Below are positions 42,401-54,600 of a stretch of DNA of 64,000 nucleotides, in pieces. This DNA is from Azorinus chamasolen. Its lineage: Eukaryota; Mollusca; Bivalvia; Cardiida; Solecurtidae. Numbering within the stretch: the stretch's first letter is position 1; every line of letters starts with the position of its first letter. The DNA lies in contig OY755252.1 of the NCBI GenBank assembly GCA_963576725.1, forward strand, positions 24,252,655-24,316,654, given 5' to 3'. The position numbers and the translations under genes are program-made. The notes under the pieces are model-generated. The model was not told where the DNA came from. It saw only the letters and a list, made by a program, of their open reading frames with translations, and ran no database searches.

Positions 42401-45400
42401 AGTGCTTTATGTGGCTGACATGTTTTATCTGCAGCTCTTTACCTGCCTGACATGTTTTATCTGCAGCTCTTTATCTGGCTGACATGTTTTATCTGCAACT
42501 ATGTACAATGTTTTTATCTGCAGCTCTTTACCTGGTTGACATGTTTTATCTGCAGCTGTTTACCTGGTTGATATGTTTTATCTGCAGCTCTTTACCTGGT
42601 TGACATGTTTTATCTGCAGCTGTTTATCTGGTTGACATGTTTTATCTGCAGCTGTTTACCTGGTTGACATGTTTTATCTGCAGCTGTTTACCTGGCTGAC
42701 ATGTTTATCTGCAGCTGTTTACCAGGCTGACATGGTTTATCGGCAACTCTTTACCTGGCTAGCATGTTTTATCTCGGCACTTTACCAGGCTGACATGTTT
42801 AATCTGCAGCTCTTTACCTGGCTGACATGTTTTATGTTTCAGGTATGTGAACTTGACTACAGCGGCCAGATAGTGAATGTCAGCTGTTCCTCAGGTGAAA
42901 CATTTGAAGCTCAAAAAGTAAGTAAACTAGTTATCTGTTGTAATAGTCAAGAAATTGCAGAGTTTTATACAGAGAATAGTTGAAGTCCGCCAAAGAAATG
43001 AAATGATGGAATTCCCTATAATGAAATACTGGAAATTTCCATTCACATAGAATAGTTGAATTCCCCACATTGAATGTTGGAATTCATCCATAACCATGAC
43101 TACTGTTAGGCACCTAAACAATTATGATCTGAGGGCAATACAGAAACTAACCCATGCTTTCCTTCACCCATTCCCTCATAGGCTATTTTTAGATCGAACC
43201 TCTTTGAATAAATCTACCGAAAAGGAGCATTTACAAGAGAAAGGGAAAATTTTAAACCATTGTGATAAATAGAGCATTTGCTCCTATGGAACAGATGCTC
43301 TATTTATCATAATGGTTTCAAAAAGTGACTTTTATAGATATGTCAAAAGGCGTCAATATGAGGGAATGGGTTGAAAAGGGACAACGGCAAACATTACTGA
43401 CCCAGATCAAATATGATCAGGTATGCACTGTTTGCCTGACAAATTATTCTCTAAAGGTTATATCAGCATTCTAAAAATTGAAAATTGGACTCATTCCAAT
43501 TACAGTAGAACCCCTCAAATGTGACCACTTAATGAATAAACATGGGTGTCTTTATAAGCAGGTGGTTGCTTAATGCAGGACAAAACTAATGCAGAAATCT
43601 CATTGGATGCCTTGTGATGCCTTTGCAAACAGAGTAGACCCAGTTCTGACAGCTTCTACAGGAGCTCTCTGATCAGGGTCTATTGTGTTTGTTTATCCCT
43701 TTACTCCATATAAACGCTTTTTCAAGCATTTGCAAACAGAGTAGCCCCAGATCAGGTCATATAGGAGCCGTCTGATCAGAGTCTGCTCTGTTTGCTATAA
43801 TGGAAATAGATAGATTTGTTTCTTCACTTTCTAAAATGGCTACAATATTCCACCTCCCATATTTCATTACATTGTATAACTATTTTGTCAATGAATATTA
43901 AGTAGATATTGAAATTTGGAATAGACAAAGAACAGGGAAAGGGTTATGGAATAACATATTTTAAAGTCTGATTCAACAGTTTTAGTTCTGACAAAACACT
44001 ACTGTGTTTGCAGTGTTCTCATTAGGATTGAATTTTACCGAGTCCCTGGGACCCAGGGCATCAGCAAAAGTTGCGTCCCAAGCAAATACAACTGAGTCCC
44101 AGATAATTTCACTTCTGCTTTTGTAATGGAGATTTTTTGCACCATTAAATGTAAAGGGGTAAAACTATTTAAGACTTACACTGATGTATCATTTAACATC
44201 AATAAGATAAGTGTTATAAGCACTGTATAATAAGGTATTTCTTGATGCTTTGATTTGAAGTGCACGACGATGAGCATCGTTTGAGTATCTGAGCTGAGGA
44301 TCACTGTATCCGCTGGTATGTAAAAGCGGTTTTCACTTCATTTTCAGTGCATACAAAGCATCACATGGTAATTCTATTGGTTTCAGGGCTAACATCATTT
44401 ACTTACAAGTCTTTAAACTCACGATCTTGCACCCATAACGCTTTAAAGTTCCTGGCGTGTTCAACTTTTTACTAGCAGACGCCATCTTTTTTCAGCACTC
44501 AAATGTCATTACTACGCTACAGAACGGTTCTCATAGAATTACATAATTTTAGATGCTGACATTAGGGTGGAAATCGTAACCAGTCAATGCAGGTGCCCTC
44601 CTACGTACCTGGAATAACCCAGGACTCGATATTAATACATGTAGATGCGTTGCAATTTCGGAAAAATGTCAAGAAAACGGAGTGAGATTCACTTTGTTTA
44701 TTGATCCGGATTAATGTAAGACCGAGTATCAGTTGTTAATTTACCTGGATTCATTTAAATCGGTAAAATTTCGATCATTGATCTTGCGTCCCATGGACGC
44801 AACGTACTTGACTATTTTGCGTTCCAACGATTTTCGGTGCGTATTTAGATATGATTACGACGTAAACGGGAACACTGGTTTGCATACCATTATAAAAAAT
44901 CATCAAATTGATATTCATGATGTCATTATTTCTTACATGAATATTCATCAGGCGAAGTGTTAAAACACTATCAAAACATGTGTGACATTCGAATATTAAT
45001 AGAGTGAAAAACATTTCATTAACCCTTTCCCTCATACAAACGTGTTTTCACGTATTTGCAAACACAGTAGACCCAGATCAGACGGCTCCTAGAGGAGCCA
45101 TCTGATCAGGGTCTGCTCTGTTTGCTTATGGAATTTGATAGATCTGTTTCTATACTTGCTAAAATGGCTACAATGTTCTACCTTCCATATATTATTATAA
45201 TTATTTTTCTATGAATATTCAGCAGGTATTAAAATTTGAAATAAACATGGAACAGGGAAAGGGTTAAGGGAATTTGATAAAACATTTAGATGTAAAGCTC
45301 TAAGTCTAATATTTCGACCCTACTGGGTCTTTATTGTACTCTTGAAACCATAAATATCACAATAGTTTCAAAAATTGACAAAGACTGAAAAGATGTGTCA

Positions 45401-45603
45401 AAAGAAGCGACGTCAAAATGCAATAATATTAGAGAATGGATTAAAAAAGGTTCAATAGGGTAAAAGTGCAAGATTAAGAGCTGTATATTTAACAAAATTG
45501 GATATTTAATTGTTGAAAAGTCACTGAATATTTTTTAATCCTTTCCCTGTTGAATGTTTATGAATTAAAGACTTGAATGTTTTTATGCCCCCCAGATCAG
45601 ATC

Positions 45604-45634
<31 letters not shown>

Positions 45635-48600
45635 TGTCTCTTTGTCAGAACTTTAACATTGGTCATAACTTTTGAGCCAGTGCGGATAGAGACTTGACAT
45701 TTGGCATGCATATGTATCTCATTAAGCCGCACATTTTGAGGAGTGAATTGTCAAGGTCACCCTTCAAGGTCATAGGTCTAATATATAGGTCAAATCACCG
45801 ACTTTAACATTGGCCATACCTTTGGAACCAGTAGAGATAGAGACTTGATATTTGGCATGCATGTGTATCTCATGTAGCGGCACATTTTGAGGTGTGACAT
45901 GTCAAGGTCATCCTTGAGGGCCAAAGGTCAAATTAGGCAGGGGCATTTATAATTTTCACAAACACATCTTGTTAACCGAATTTTTATAATTCCATGTAAA
46001 CACATGAATTTTTGGTATTGGTAAAAACTGTAGTGTCAGGTCTATTATAAAAGCAAACAGCTGACTCTAATGAGACAACTCCTACAGGAGCGTTCTGATC
46101 TGGGTCTACTCTGTTTGCAAGGGCATGAAAAAGGCTTTTGTATGAAGGAAAGACTTAAGTGGATGACTATGTTTGTGGTCAATAATAATGTTCTGTCGAT
46201 ATTTTTTTCAGGTAATAGTCACTACCTCACTAAATGTTCTAAAGCAAGGGAAGATTAAGTTTGTTCCTGAACTTCCAGACACTAAGCACATAACACTTGG
46301 CTGTGGATGTGTTGAAAAGGTGAGTACAGATAATCTTCTTTAACCCTTTCCTTCATAAAACATGTTTTCACACATTTGCAAACAGAGTAGACCCAGATCA
46401 GACGGTTCCTATAGCAGCCGTCTGATCAGGTTCTGCTCTGTTTACTAATGGAATTTTAAAGATCTGTTTCTTCACTTTCTAAAATGGCTTCTAGTTTCCA
46501 CTTATCATGTTTCATTATAACTATATTATCATTGAATATTCAGGTATTGAAATTTGGAATAAATATAAAGCTGGGAATGGGCTAAAGCAGTCTCTCAAAA
46601 GAAATCTTATTGCTGATTTTTCAGACAGATGGTGGCTTTATACTTTACCTCATGAATATTTACCAGTATGTTAGAAATAATGACATCATGACTATTCACA
46701 AACAAAATAAACACACTATAAATATGTATTACCTGAATTATTATAGAATATGATCACATGATACTTTGGCCATGGCAGCACGTGTAGAATTACAGAGGTC
46801 CAGATAAGATGCGTAAATTGAAACATTTTCATGAATAACTCCTTTATTTCTCTATCAAATCTTATGTCTCGAAGAGACGATTCTAAAGAGTGGTCACAAC
46901 CTAGGGTTTTGTTGAGAAATGACGATTTTAGTATCAGAGTATGCACCCTTATCTGCACCCTTATCAGATTTATAAAATTCCATAAGCAAACAGAACAGAC
47001 CTTGATTAGACAGTTCCTGCAGCAGCCTTTTCATCTAGATATACTTTGTGTGCAAAGGCGTTTAACTCATTCCCTCATATTGACGCCTTTTGACGCCTCT
47101 GCAAAAATCACCTATTGAAACTATTGTGCTAAATAGAGCATTTGCTAATAATAATCGCATTGTCCATCCTTCTGTCCGTCCGTCCATCCTTCCATCCATC
47201 CAATCCCAAATTTCGTGTCCCTTCTATAACTTTTTTATCTGTGAATGGATTTCAAAATAACCGGGCACAAATGTACACCACATAAAGATTATGTGTCGCG
47301 TTCAACTCCCAGGTCCTTGGGTCAAAGGTCAAGGTCATCCTTCAGGGTCAAAGGTCAGGGGCATAGTGTTTCACAAACACATCTTGTTACATTATAAAAA
47401 TTAAGCTAACAAGTATTCGTGATGTCATTATATTTCTTCAATGAATACTGAACAAGTAAAGCCTTTAACCCATTCTCTCATACTGAAGACTTTTGACGAC
47501 TCTGTAAAAGTCAATTTATGAAACCATTGTGATAAATAGAGCATTTGCTCCTATAGGAGCAAATGCTCTATTAATCACAATGGCTTCAAACTACAAATTT
47601 CTAAAATTGTCCTTTTCTCTAGTTAATGCTTCTTTTCGGTATACTTATTCAAAGAGGTTGTATCTAAAAATAGTCTATGAGGGAAAGAGTTAAAGGCATA
47701 TCTATGGAATAAAGAGTTGATAAAAGAATGTAACTTTCTATCAGATTGTATAGGGACATAGTATTTGATTTCTACTGGACTAGTACAGATATTCAGACTT
47801 GTGTTTATGCCCCCAAGATCTTGATTTTGGGTCATATTATTTTTCATCCATCTTTTGTTGTCTCTGTTTGTCTATCCAACACTTTAATCTTGGCCATAAC
47901 TTTTGAATCTTACTGATAGACACTTCATATTTGGCATGTGTGCTGGTCTCAGGAAGCTGCAGCTATATGTTGGGGACATATTTTTCATCTGAAGGTTGCT
48001 TGCTAATACAGTGAAGCTAACTTGTAACGGAATTCTGGGGATGTTGTGAATAATTTTGTCTTTATACTCGATATAACGAATTTCATTATACAACATAATT
48101 TGATACAAAATAATGTATGGGAAATTAGGAATAAATGCAGACAAAGCCAAATTCTTTAACCCTTTCCCTGTTCTATGTTTATTTCAAATTTCAGTATCTA
48201 ATGAATATTAATTAACAAAATAGTTATAAAGAAATATGGAAGGTTGAACATTGTAGGCATTTTAGAAAGCAAAGAAACAGATCTGTCAAATATTCTATTA
48301 GCAAACAGAGCAGACCCTGATCAGACGGCTCCTAGAGGAGCCGTCTGATCTGGGTCTACTCTGTTTGCAAATGCGTGAAAACACGTTTATATAAGGGAAA
48401 GGGTTAAGTTATTAAAAACTGCTTAGTTCACTACATGTGTTTGTAAACAATGGATGAAACAGCCATCAGCTATAGCCTGTTTGACATTCTATGGTACAGT
48501 AAAACCTCTCTATGACGGCCACTAAATTGTGTTAATTAGTTGGTATTTAGGGCAGGTGGCTGCTTTAAGCAATGTGAAAGTAAAACAACGCTCCTATAGG

Positions 48601-51600
48601 AGCATTCTGTTTTACTTTCATCTTGCTTTAAACAGCCACCTGCCTTAAATACAAAACTACTTTGTGTAATTTAGTGGCTGTTATAGAGAGGTTTTACTGT
48701 ACTCATATTGGCCAGTATTTTGTATTATCCGAGTGTGTTATAAGTGAGCTCCATTGTACATTTACAGTGACTTGCCCTCAATTTCAGATAATTCTTGAGT
48801 TTCCTGAAAATTTCTGGGCCGAGACGACCAAGAGTTCTGCCATATTTGGTCGAGTGGGAACACAAACTTCAACCCGGGGCATGTTTGATGTCTTTTACGA
48901 CCTGTCAAAACCTACGGTAAGATTGCCCTTCAAATGAAGTACAGGCCTACTTCCATTCTAATATTCTAATGTCTGTTTTGAAAATGTCATTAGAGATGGA
49001 AAAGGTTTTTAAGAAGACATTTGATTTTCAATAGAAAGTAACACTTGCATATTTTGTATGTGGTCAGTATGTAGGCCATTGTAGGGGACCGTTGTATATG
49101 TATGAACATCTGTGTAGATGGTTAGGCTGTAGGGGGATTGTTGTACATGTATGTACATCTGTGAAGATGGTCAGGCTGAATAGGGATTGTTGTACATCTA
49201 TGTAGATGGTTAGGCTGTAGGGGGATTGTTCATTGTTGTACATGAATATCCATCTATGTAGAATTGTCAGGCTGTGCTGGGATTTTTGTATATATGTATG
49301 ATTATCTGTGTAGGTGGTCAGGCTGTACATGGATTGTTGTATGTATATGTATGTACATCTGTGTAGACTGTCAGGCTGCAGGGGTTTGTTATACTTGTAC
49401 ATCTGTGTAGATTGTCAGGCTGTAGGGGGTTTGTTGTACATGTACATCTGTGTAGATTGTCAGGCTGCAGGGGTTGTTGTACTTGTACATCTGTGTAGAT
49501 TGTCAGGCTGTACAGGGATTGTTGTATGTATATGTATGTACATCTGTGTAGATTGTCAGGCTGCAGGGGTTTGTTGTACATGTACATCTGTGTAGATTGT
49601 CAGGCTGTAGGGGTTTGTTGAACATGTACATCTGTGTAGATTGTCAGGCTGTAGGGGGAGTGTTGTACATGTATGTACATCTGTGTAGATTGTCAGGCTG
49701 TAGGGGTTTGTTGTACATGTACATCTGTGTAGATTGTCAGGCTGTACAGGGATTGTTGTATGTATATGTATGTACATCTGTGTAGATTGTCAGGCTGCAG
49801 GGGGTTTGTTGTACATGTATGTACATCTGTGTAGATGCTCTAGATCCGAGTTTGAGCTTGATAAGGGATAATCAGTCAACTTTTGAATGTGGGAAACCTG
49901 GACATTTGCAAATGATGAAGACCTAAATCTCTTAGACCTCAGATCAGATTCTTCACTGTCTGTCATCCCAAATCATCTTGCAAATTTAACACTTTCCCTC
50001 ATAAACACATTTTCACACCTTTTCAATCAGAGTAGAGAAGACCCAGATCAGATGGCTCCTGTAGGAGCTCAGAGTCTACTCTATCTGCTTATGACATGCT
50101 ATAGATCTGACTCTACAGTTTTAGTCAAGGCAAAACATTCCTTTGAAATTTTTATGCCCTCCAACGACGGGCTTATAGTAATCGCATTGTCCATCCTTCT
50201 GTCCGTCCGTCCATCCTTCCATCCGTCCTATCCCAAATTTCGTGTCCCTTCTATAACTTTTTTATCTGTGAATGGATTTCAAAATAACCGGGCACAAATG
50301 TACACCACATAAAGATTATGTGTCATGTTCAACTCCCAGGCCCTTGGGTCAAAGGTCAAGGTCATCCTTCAGTGTCAAAGGTCAGGGGCATAGTGTTTCA
50401 CAAACACATCTTGTTACATTATAAAAATTAAGCAAACAAGTATACATGATGTCATTATATTTCTTCAATGAATACTGAACAAGTAAAGCCTTTAACCCAT
50501 TCTCTCATACTGAAGACTTTTGACGACTCTGTAAAAGTCAATTTGTGAAACCATTGTGATAAATAGAGCATTTGCTCCTATAGGAGCAAATGCTCTATTA
50601 ATCACAATGGTTTCAAACTACAAAATTATAACATTTTCCTTTTCTCTAGTTAATGATCCTTTTCGGTAGATTTATTCAAAGAGGTTGTATCTAAAAATAG
50701 CCTATGAGGTAATGGATTAATACTGAATGGACTGTATAATTAACCATTTACACCATGACTATTCATGTAAGAAATACCGACATCATGAATATCAAATAGA
50801 TCAACTGTTGTAATAGCACATGAGCATGTTTATTTTTGGGTATGGCAGAAACTGTAGAATCATATTTATTAGCTCGTCTGTTGTTGGGGTTTTTTTTTTA
50901 GAAAAAATATGAGCTAACTAAGGCGTCCCCATTGTCGTCATCGTGGTTGTCCAGAAACTTTACTGTTGTTTGTTACTTCTTTACTAATGATTCTAATTTT
51001 AGGAAACTTCAAACACTTGTTCACCATTAAAAGAGCCATAATCTGACCAAGGGACATAACTCTGTATGGCATTTTTGCAGAAGTATGCCCCTTTATGGAA
51101 ATAAAACCTAAAAGTGATGAAAGACGAGCATTAGCACCCGCACGTGTGCTCTTGTTTTATGTAATAAGCACACAGCAGATCCTGATCAGAGGTATCCTAC
51201 CAGAGCCATCTAATCTGGGTCTGTTCTGTTAGCAAAGGTGTATTTAACCCTTCTCTTGTTGAATTTTAAAATACAATTCTCCTTCTTTACCGATGCCCTG
51301 ATGTATAATTACATATACCCCCGGTATCTTCACTGTACAAGTATTTCGCTGTGCAATCACTGCTGTGGAGTGCACTGGTTGCACGATCAACTTGTAAATA
51401 GTGCAGACCCTGATGAGACAGCTCCTGCAGGAGCTGTCTCATCTGTGTCTTCACTATTTACAGATAGGTATATTGACGTGAATAGCAAGCGAAGGGTTAA
51501 GGAGTAAAGGGTTAGGACTTCATGAATATGCATCATCACAGGAATTTTGGCTATGGTTGAAACTGTAAAATCAGATATGTATTATTTTATAACCAAACAG

Positions 51601-54600
51601 TGCAGACCCTGTAGGAGCTGTCTGATCTTAGTCTACTCTGTTTGCGAGAGCATGACAAAGCCTCTGTAACAGGTACATGGTTAATTCTGGCTGTGATATA
51701 CACATACAATTAGTTGCTCGCTTATGATATATGGTGTTCTGTAGGATTCAGGTTATTTTACAGTTTAAACCATTCCCTCATAGGCTATTTTTAGGTCCAA
51801 CCTCTTAGAATATATCTATCGAAAACGAGCATTAACTAGAGAAAAGGAAAATTTTAGAATTTTGTAGTTTGAAACCATTGTAATAAATAAATGTATTTAT
51901 CACAATGTTTCGCAAAGTGACTTTTACAGAGGCGTAAAAACGTGTCAATATGAGGGAATGGGTTAACTTCAATATCTTGAACTTGGATAACTGGAACCAT
52001 GATTACTCAAAGTAAAAGTTTAATCCTTACAATGCAAATTTGTTCTAAAAGCACTGTGCATATCTAGAAACACATGTGGCAGCTTAATGCAGGTCGAACA
52101 TAATGGTGAAAGCTCCTATTCAAGCTTTCAGCCTTACTTTAGTCTTCCATTAAACTATAAACTTGAGAAATTGTTCACATAAGAAATTTGATTATTCAAA
52201 TCTCAGGCTCTGTTATCTCGAAGTAATTTTGTATGGTCCCATGAAGTTCAACTATATTCTCCATTGTACAGGAAAATCGTCACATCCTATTATCCTACAT
52301 GTCAGGGGAGGCAGTAAGTGTACTGCAAGAGAAGTCAGACGATGATGTCGTATCACTCTGTGTTGATGTCCTCAAGAAACTCTTTCCAAAGAAGGTAAGT
52401 AAATGTCTTTTTTGACAAGCTATAAACCCATTGCCTCATGAATATTCATGTAAAAATTATTGTCATCATGAATATTCATGTCATGTAGATGAAGTTTTAT
52501 AATGGTGTATGAATACTGGAAATTTTAGCCATCACAGGAACTGTAAAACCAGATCTATATTATTTCTTAATCCTTTCCTCCATGCATTTTGCAAACGGAG
52601 TAGACCCAGATCAGACGGCTCCTATAGGAGCCATCTGATCAGGTTCTGCTCTGTCTGCTAGTGGAATTTGTAAGATCTGCTTCTTTATTTTCTTAACCCA
52701 TTCCCTCATAGACTATTTTTAGACCCAATCTCTTTTAATAAATCTACCGATTTTAGACCCAATCTCTTTTAATAAATCTACCGAAAAGGAGCATTTAATA
52801 GAGAAATGGAAAATGTTAGAATTGTGTAGTATTGAAACTATTGTGATAAATAGAGCATTTCTATTTATCACAATAGTTTCAAGAAGTGACCATTGCAGAG
52901 ACGTAAATAGAGGATCTTACATGAGTGTTCTTGATTATTGGATTTATTAAATGAGTCTTTTTAAAATGATAAAAAAAAACGAGCTTTAGCGAGTTTTTTA
53001 TCGTTTTAAAAAGACGAATTTAATAAATCCAATAATCATGAACACGAATGCAAGATCCTATTTATAACGTAACACACACAAATGTTATTTGCAGCCAATA
53101 TTTCAGCAGTAACGTGGATTGTTATAAATTCTCCTTACATATAGAAATGATGAATGAAAGGTGTTATTAGGTTCGCTAGGTAACTGGGACAAAGTAGGTC
53201 CAAATTTTCCAACTTTTTATTAGCTCACCTGAGCCGAAGGTGACCGCCTGTCGTCCGTCGTCCGTCTGTCCGTCTGTCCGTCTGTCCGTCTGTCCGCACT
53301 CACCAAAGGTTAGTTGTGTGACTTTTTCTAACTAGTCGCACAAGTAAAATCATTAACCTGGCCATCTCTTGTGACATTAACCTGGCCATTTCTTGTGACA
53401 TTAACCTGGCCAGTTGTGGGACATAGGGTTAGGGTTGGGGTTAGCTTCCAGATCATTCTTTTCCAAAGTTAGAGCCAAAAATCCGTCTGTCCGTTCACTT
53501 TTATTTCAAATGACTTCTTCTCCTAAACCACTGGGAGGATTTCAACCAAATTTCACAGAAATGTACCTTAGGGTGTCCTCTATCAAGTTTGTTAAAATCA
53601 TGACCCCCGGGCAAAAAATGGCCCCGCCCCACTACTTTTAAAGGTTTTTTTTTTAAATCTTTAAAAATCTTCTTCTCTGAAACCACAATTTCTAGAGCTT
53701 TGATATTTGGGATATAGCATCATCTAATGGTCCTTTACCAAGTTTGTTCAAATGATGACCCCCGGGCTAAAAATGGCCCTGCCCTGGGGCTTGTAGTTTT
53801 TCCATAGACTTATATAGGGAAACCTTTAACAAATTTTTTTCTGAAACCACATAATCTAGAGCTAAGATATTTGGTATGAAGCATCACCTAATGTATCACT
53901 ACCAAGTATGTTCAAATAATGACCCCTGGGCCAAAAATGGCCTCACCCTGGGGTTTTATATTACTTTAACATCAGGAAGCTAGTTAAAAAAAATTCCTCA
54001 CAGTTATTTCCCTTGTCCCATCAGCATAGCCATAATGGACAAAGGGAGATAACTGCATTGGAATTCTAGTACTTCCAGAATAGTGATTCTATTTGTAACT
54101 ACTTATAATAAAATGTGGAAGGTGGAACAGTGTAGCTGTTTTAGAAGGCATAGAAACAGATATATCAAATTCCATTTGCAAACAACAGACCCTGATCCTA
54201 TAGGAGCCACCTTATCTGGGTCTACTCTGTTTGCAGATGCATGAAAACAAGTTTATATGATGGAAATTAAGGGTTAAACAGGCTTTTCTGCAGTTAAAGG
54301 GTTATAGCTCTGGGCAGTAAAATCTCTCCAGGTCAATGCATGACTCTTAACCCTTTGCACGCTAGTGGTGAAACTGTGATTACCTATGCAAACAGTTTGG
54401 ATCCAGATGAGAGGCTGCATAATGCAGCATCTCATCAGGATCCAAACTGTTTGTCATCTTAACCATATTTTTGAAAAAAAATGAAAGTAAGTTTATTTTA
54501 AGAATTGAAGCAGATGACAATAACTTTTTGTTGCAGACGAAACATTAAAGGGATTTGGAAAGGAATGTTGACCTATTAACCCCATAGTGTGAGTGCTATA

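Noticed and set aside
42339..42842. CRISPR-like or coding repeat
   Set aside because: Direct 32-bp units without spacers, in a eukaryotic intron; a minisatellite.
49064..49785. Overlapping open frames of 70-112 codons on both strands, rich in CVDCQA or LTIYTDVH repeats
   Set aside because: They are translations of the minisatellite in intron 15; both strands are open at once and no splice or start context supports them.
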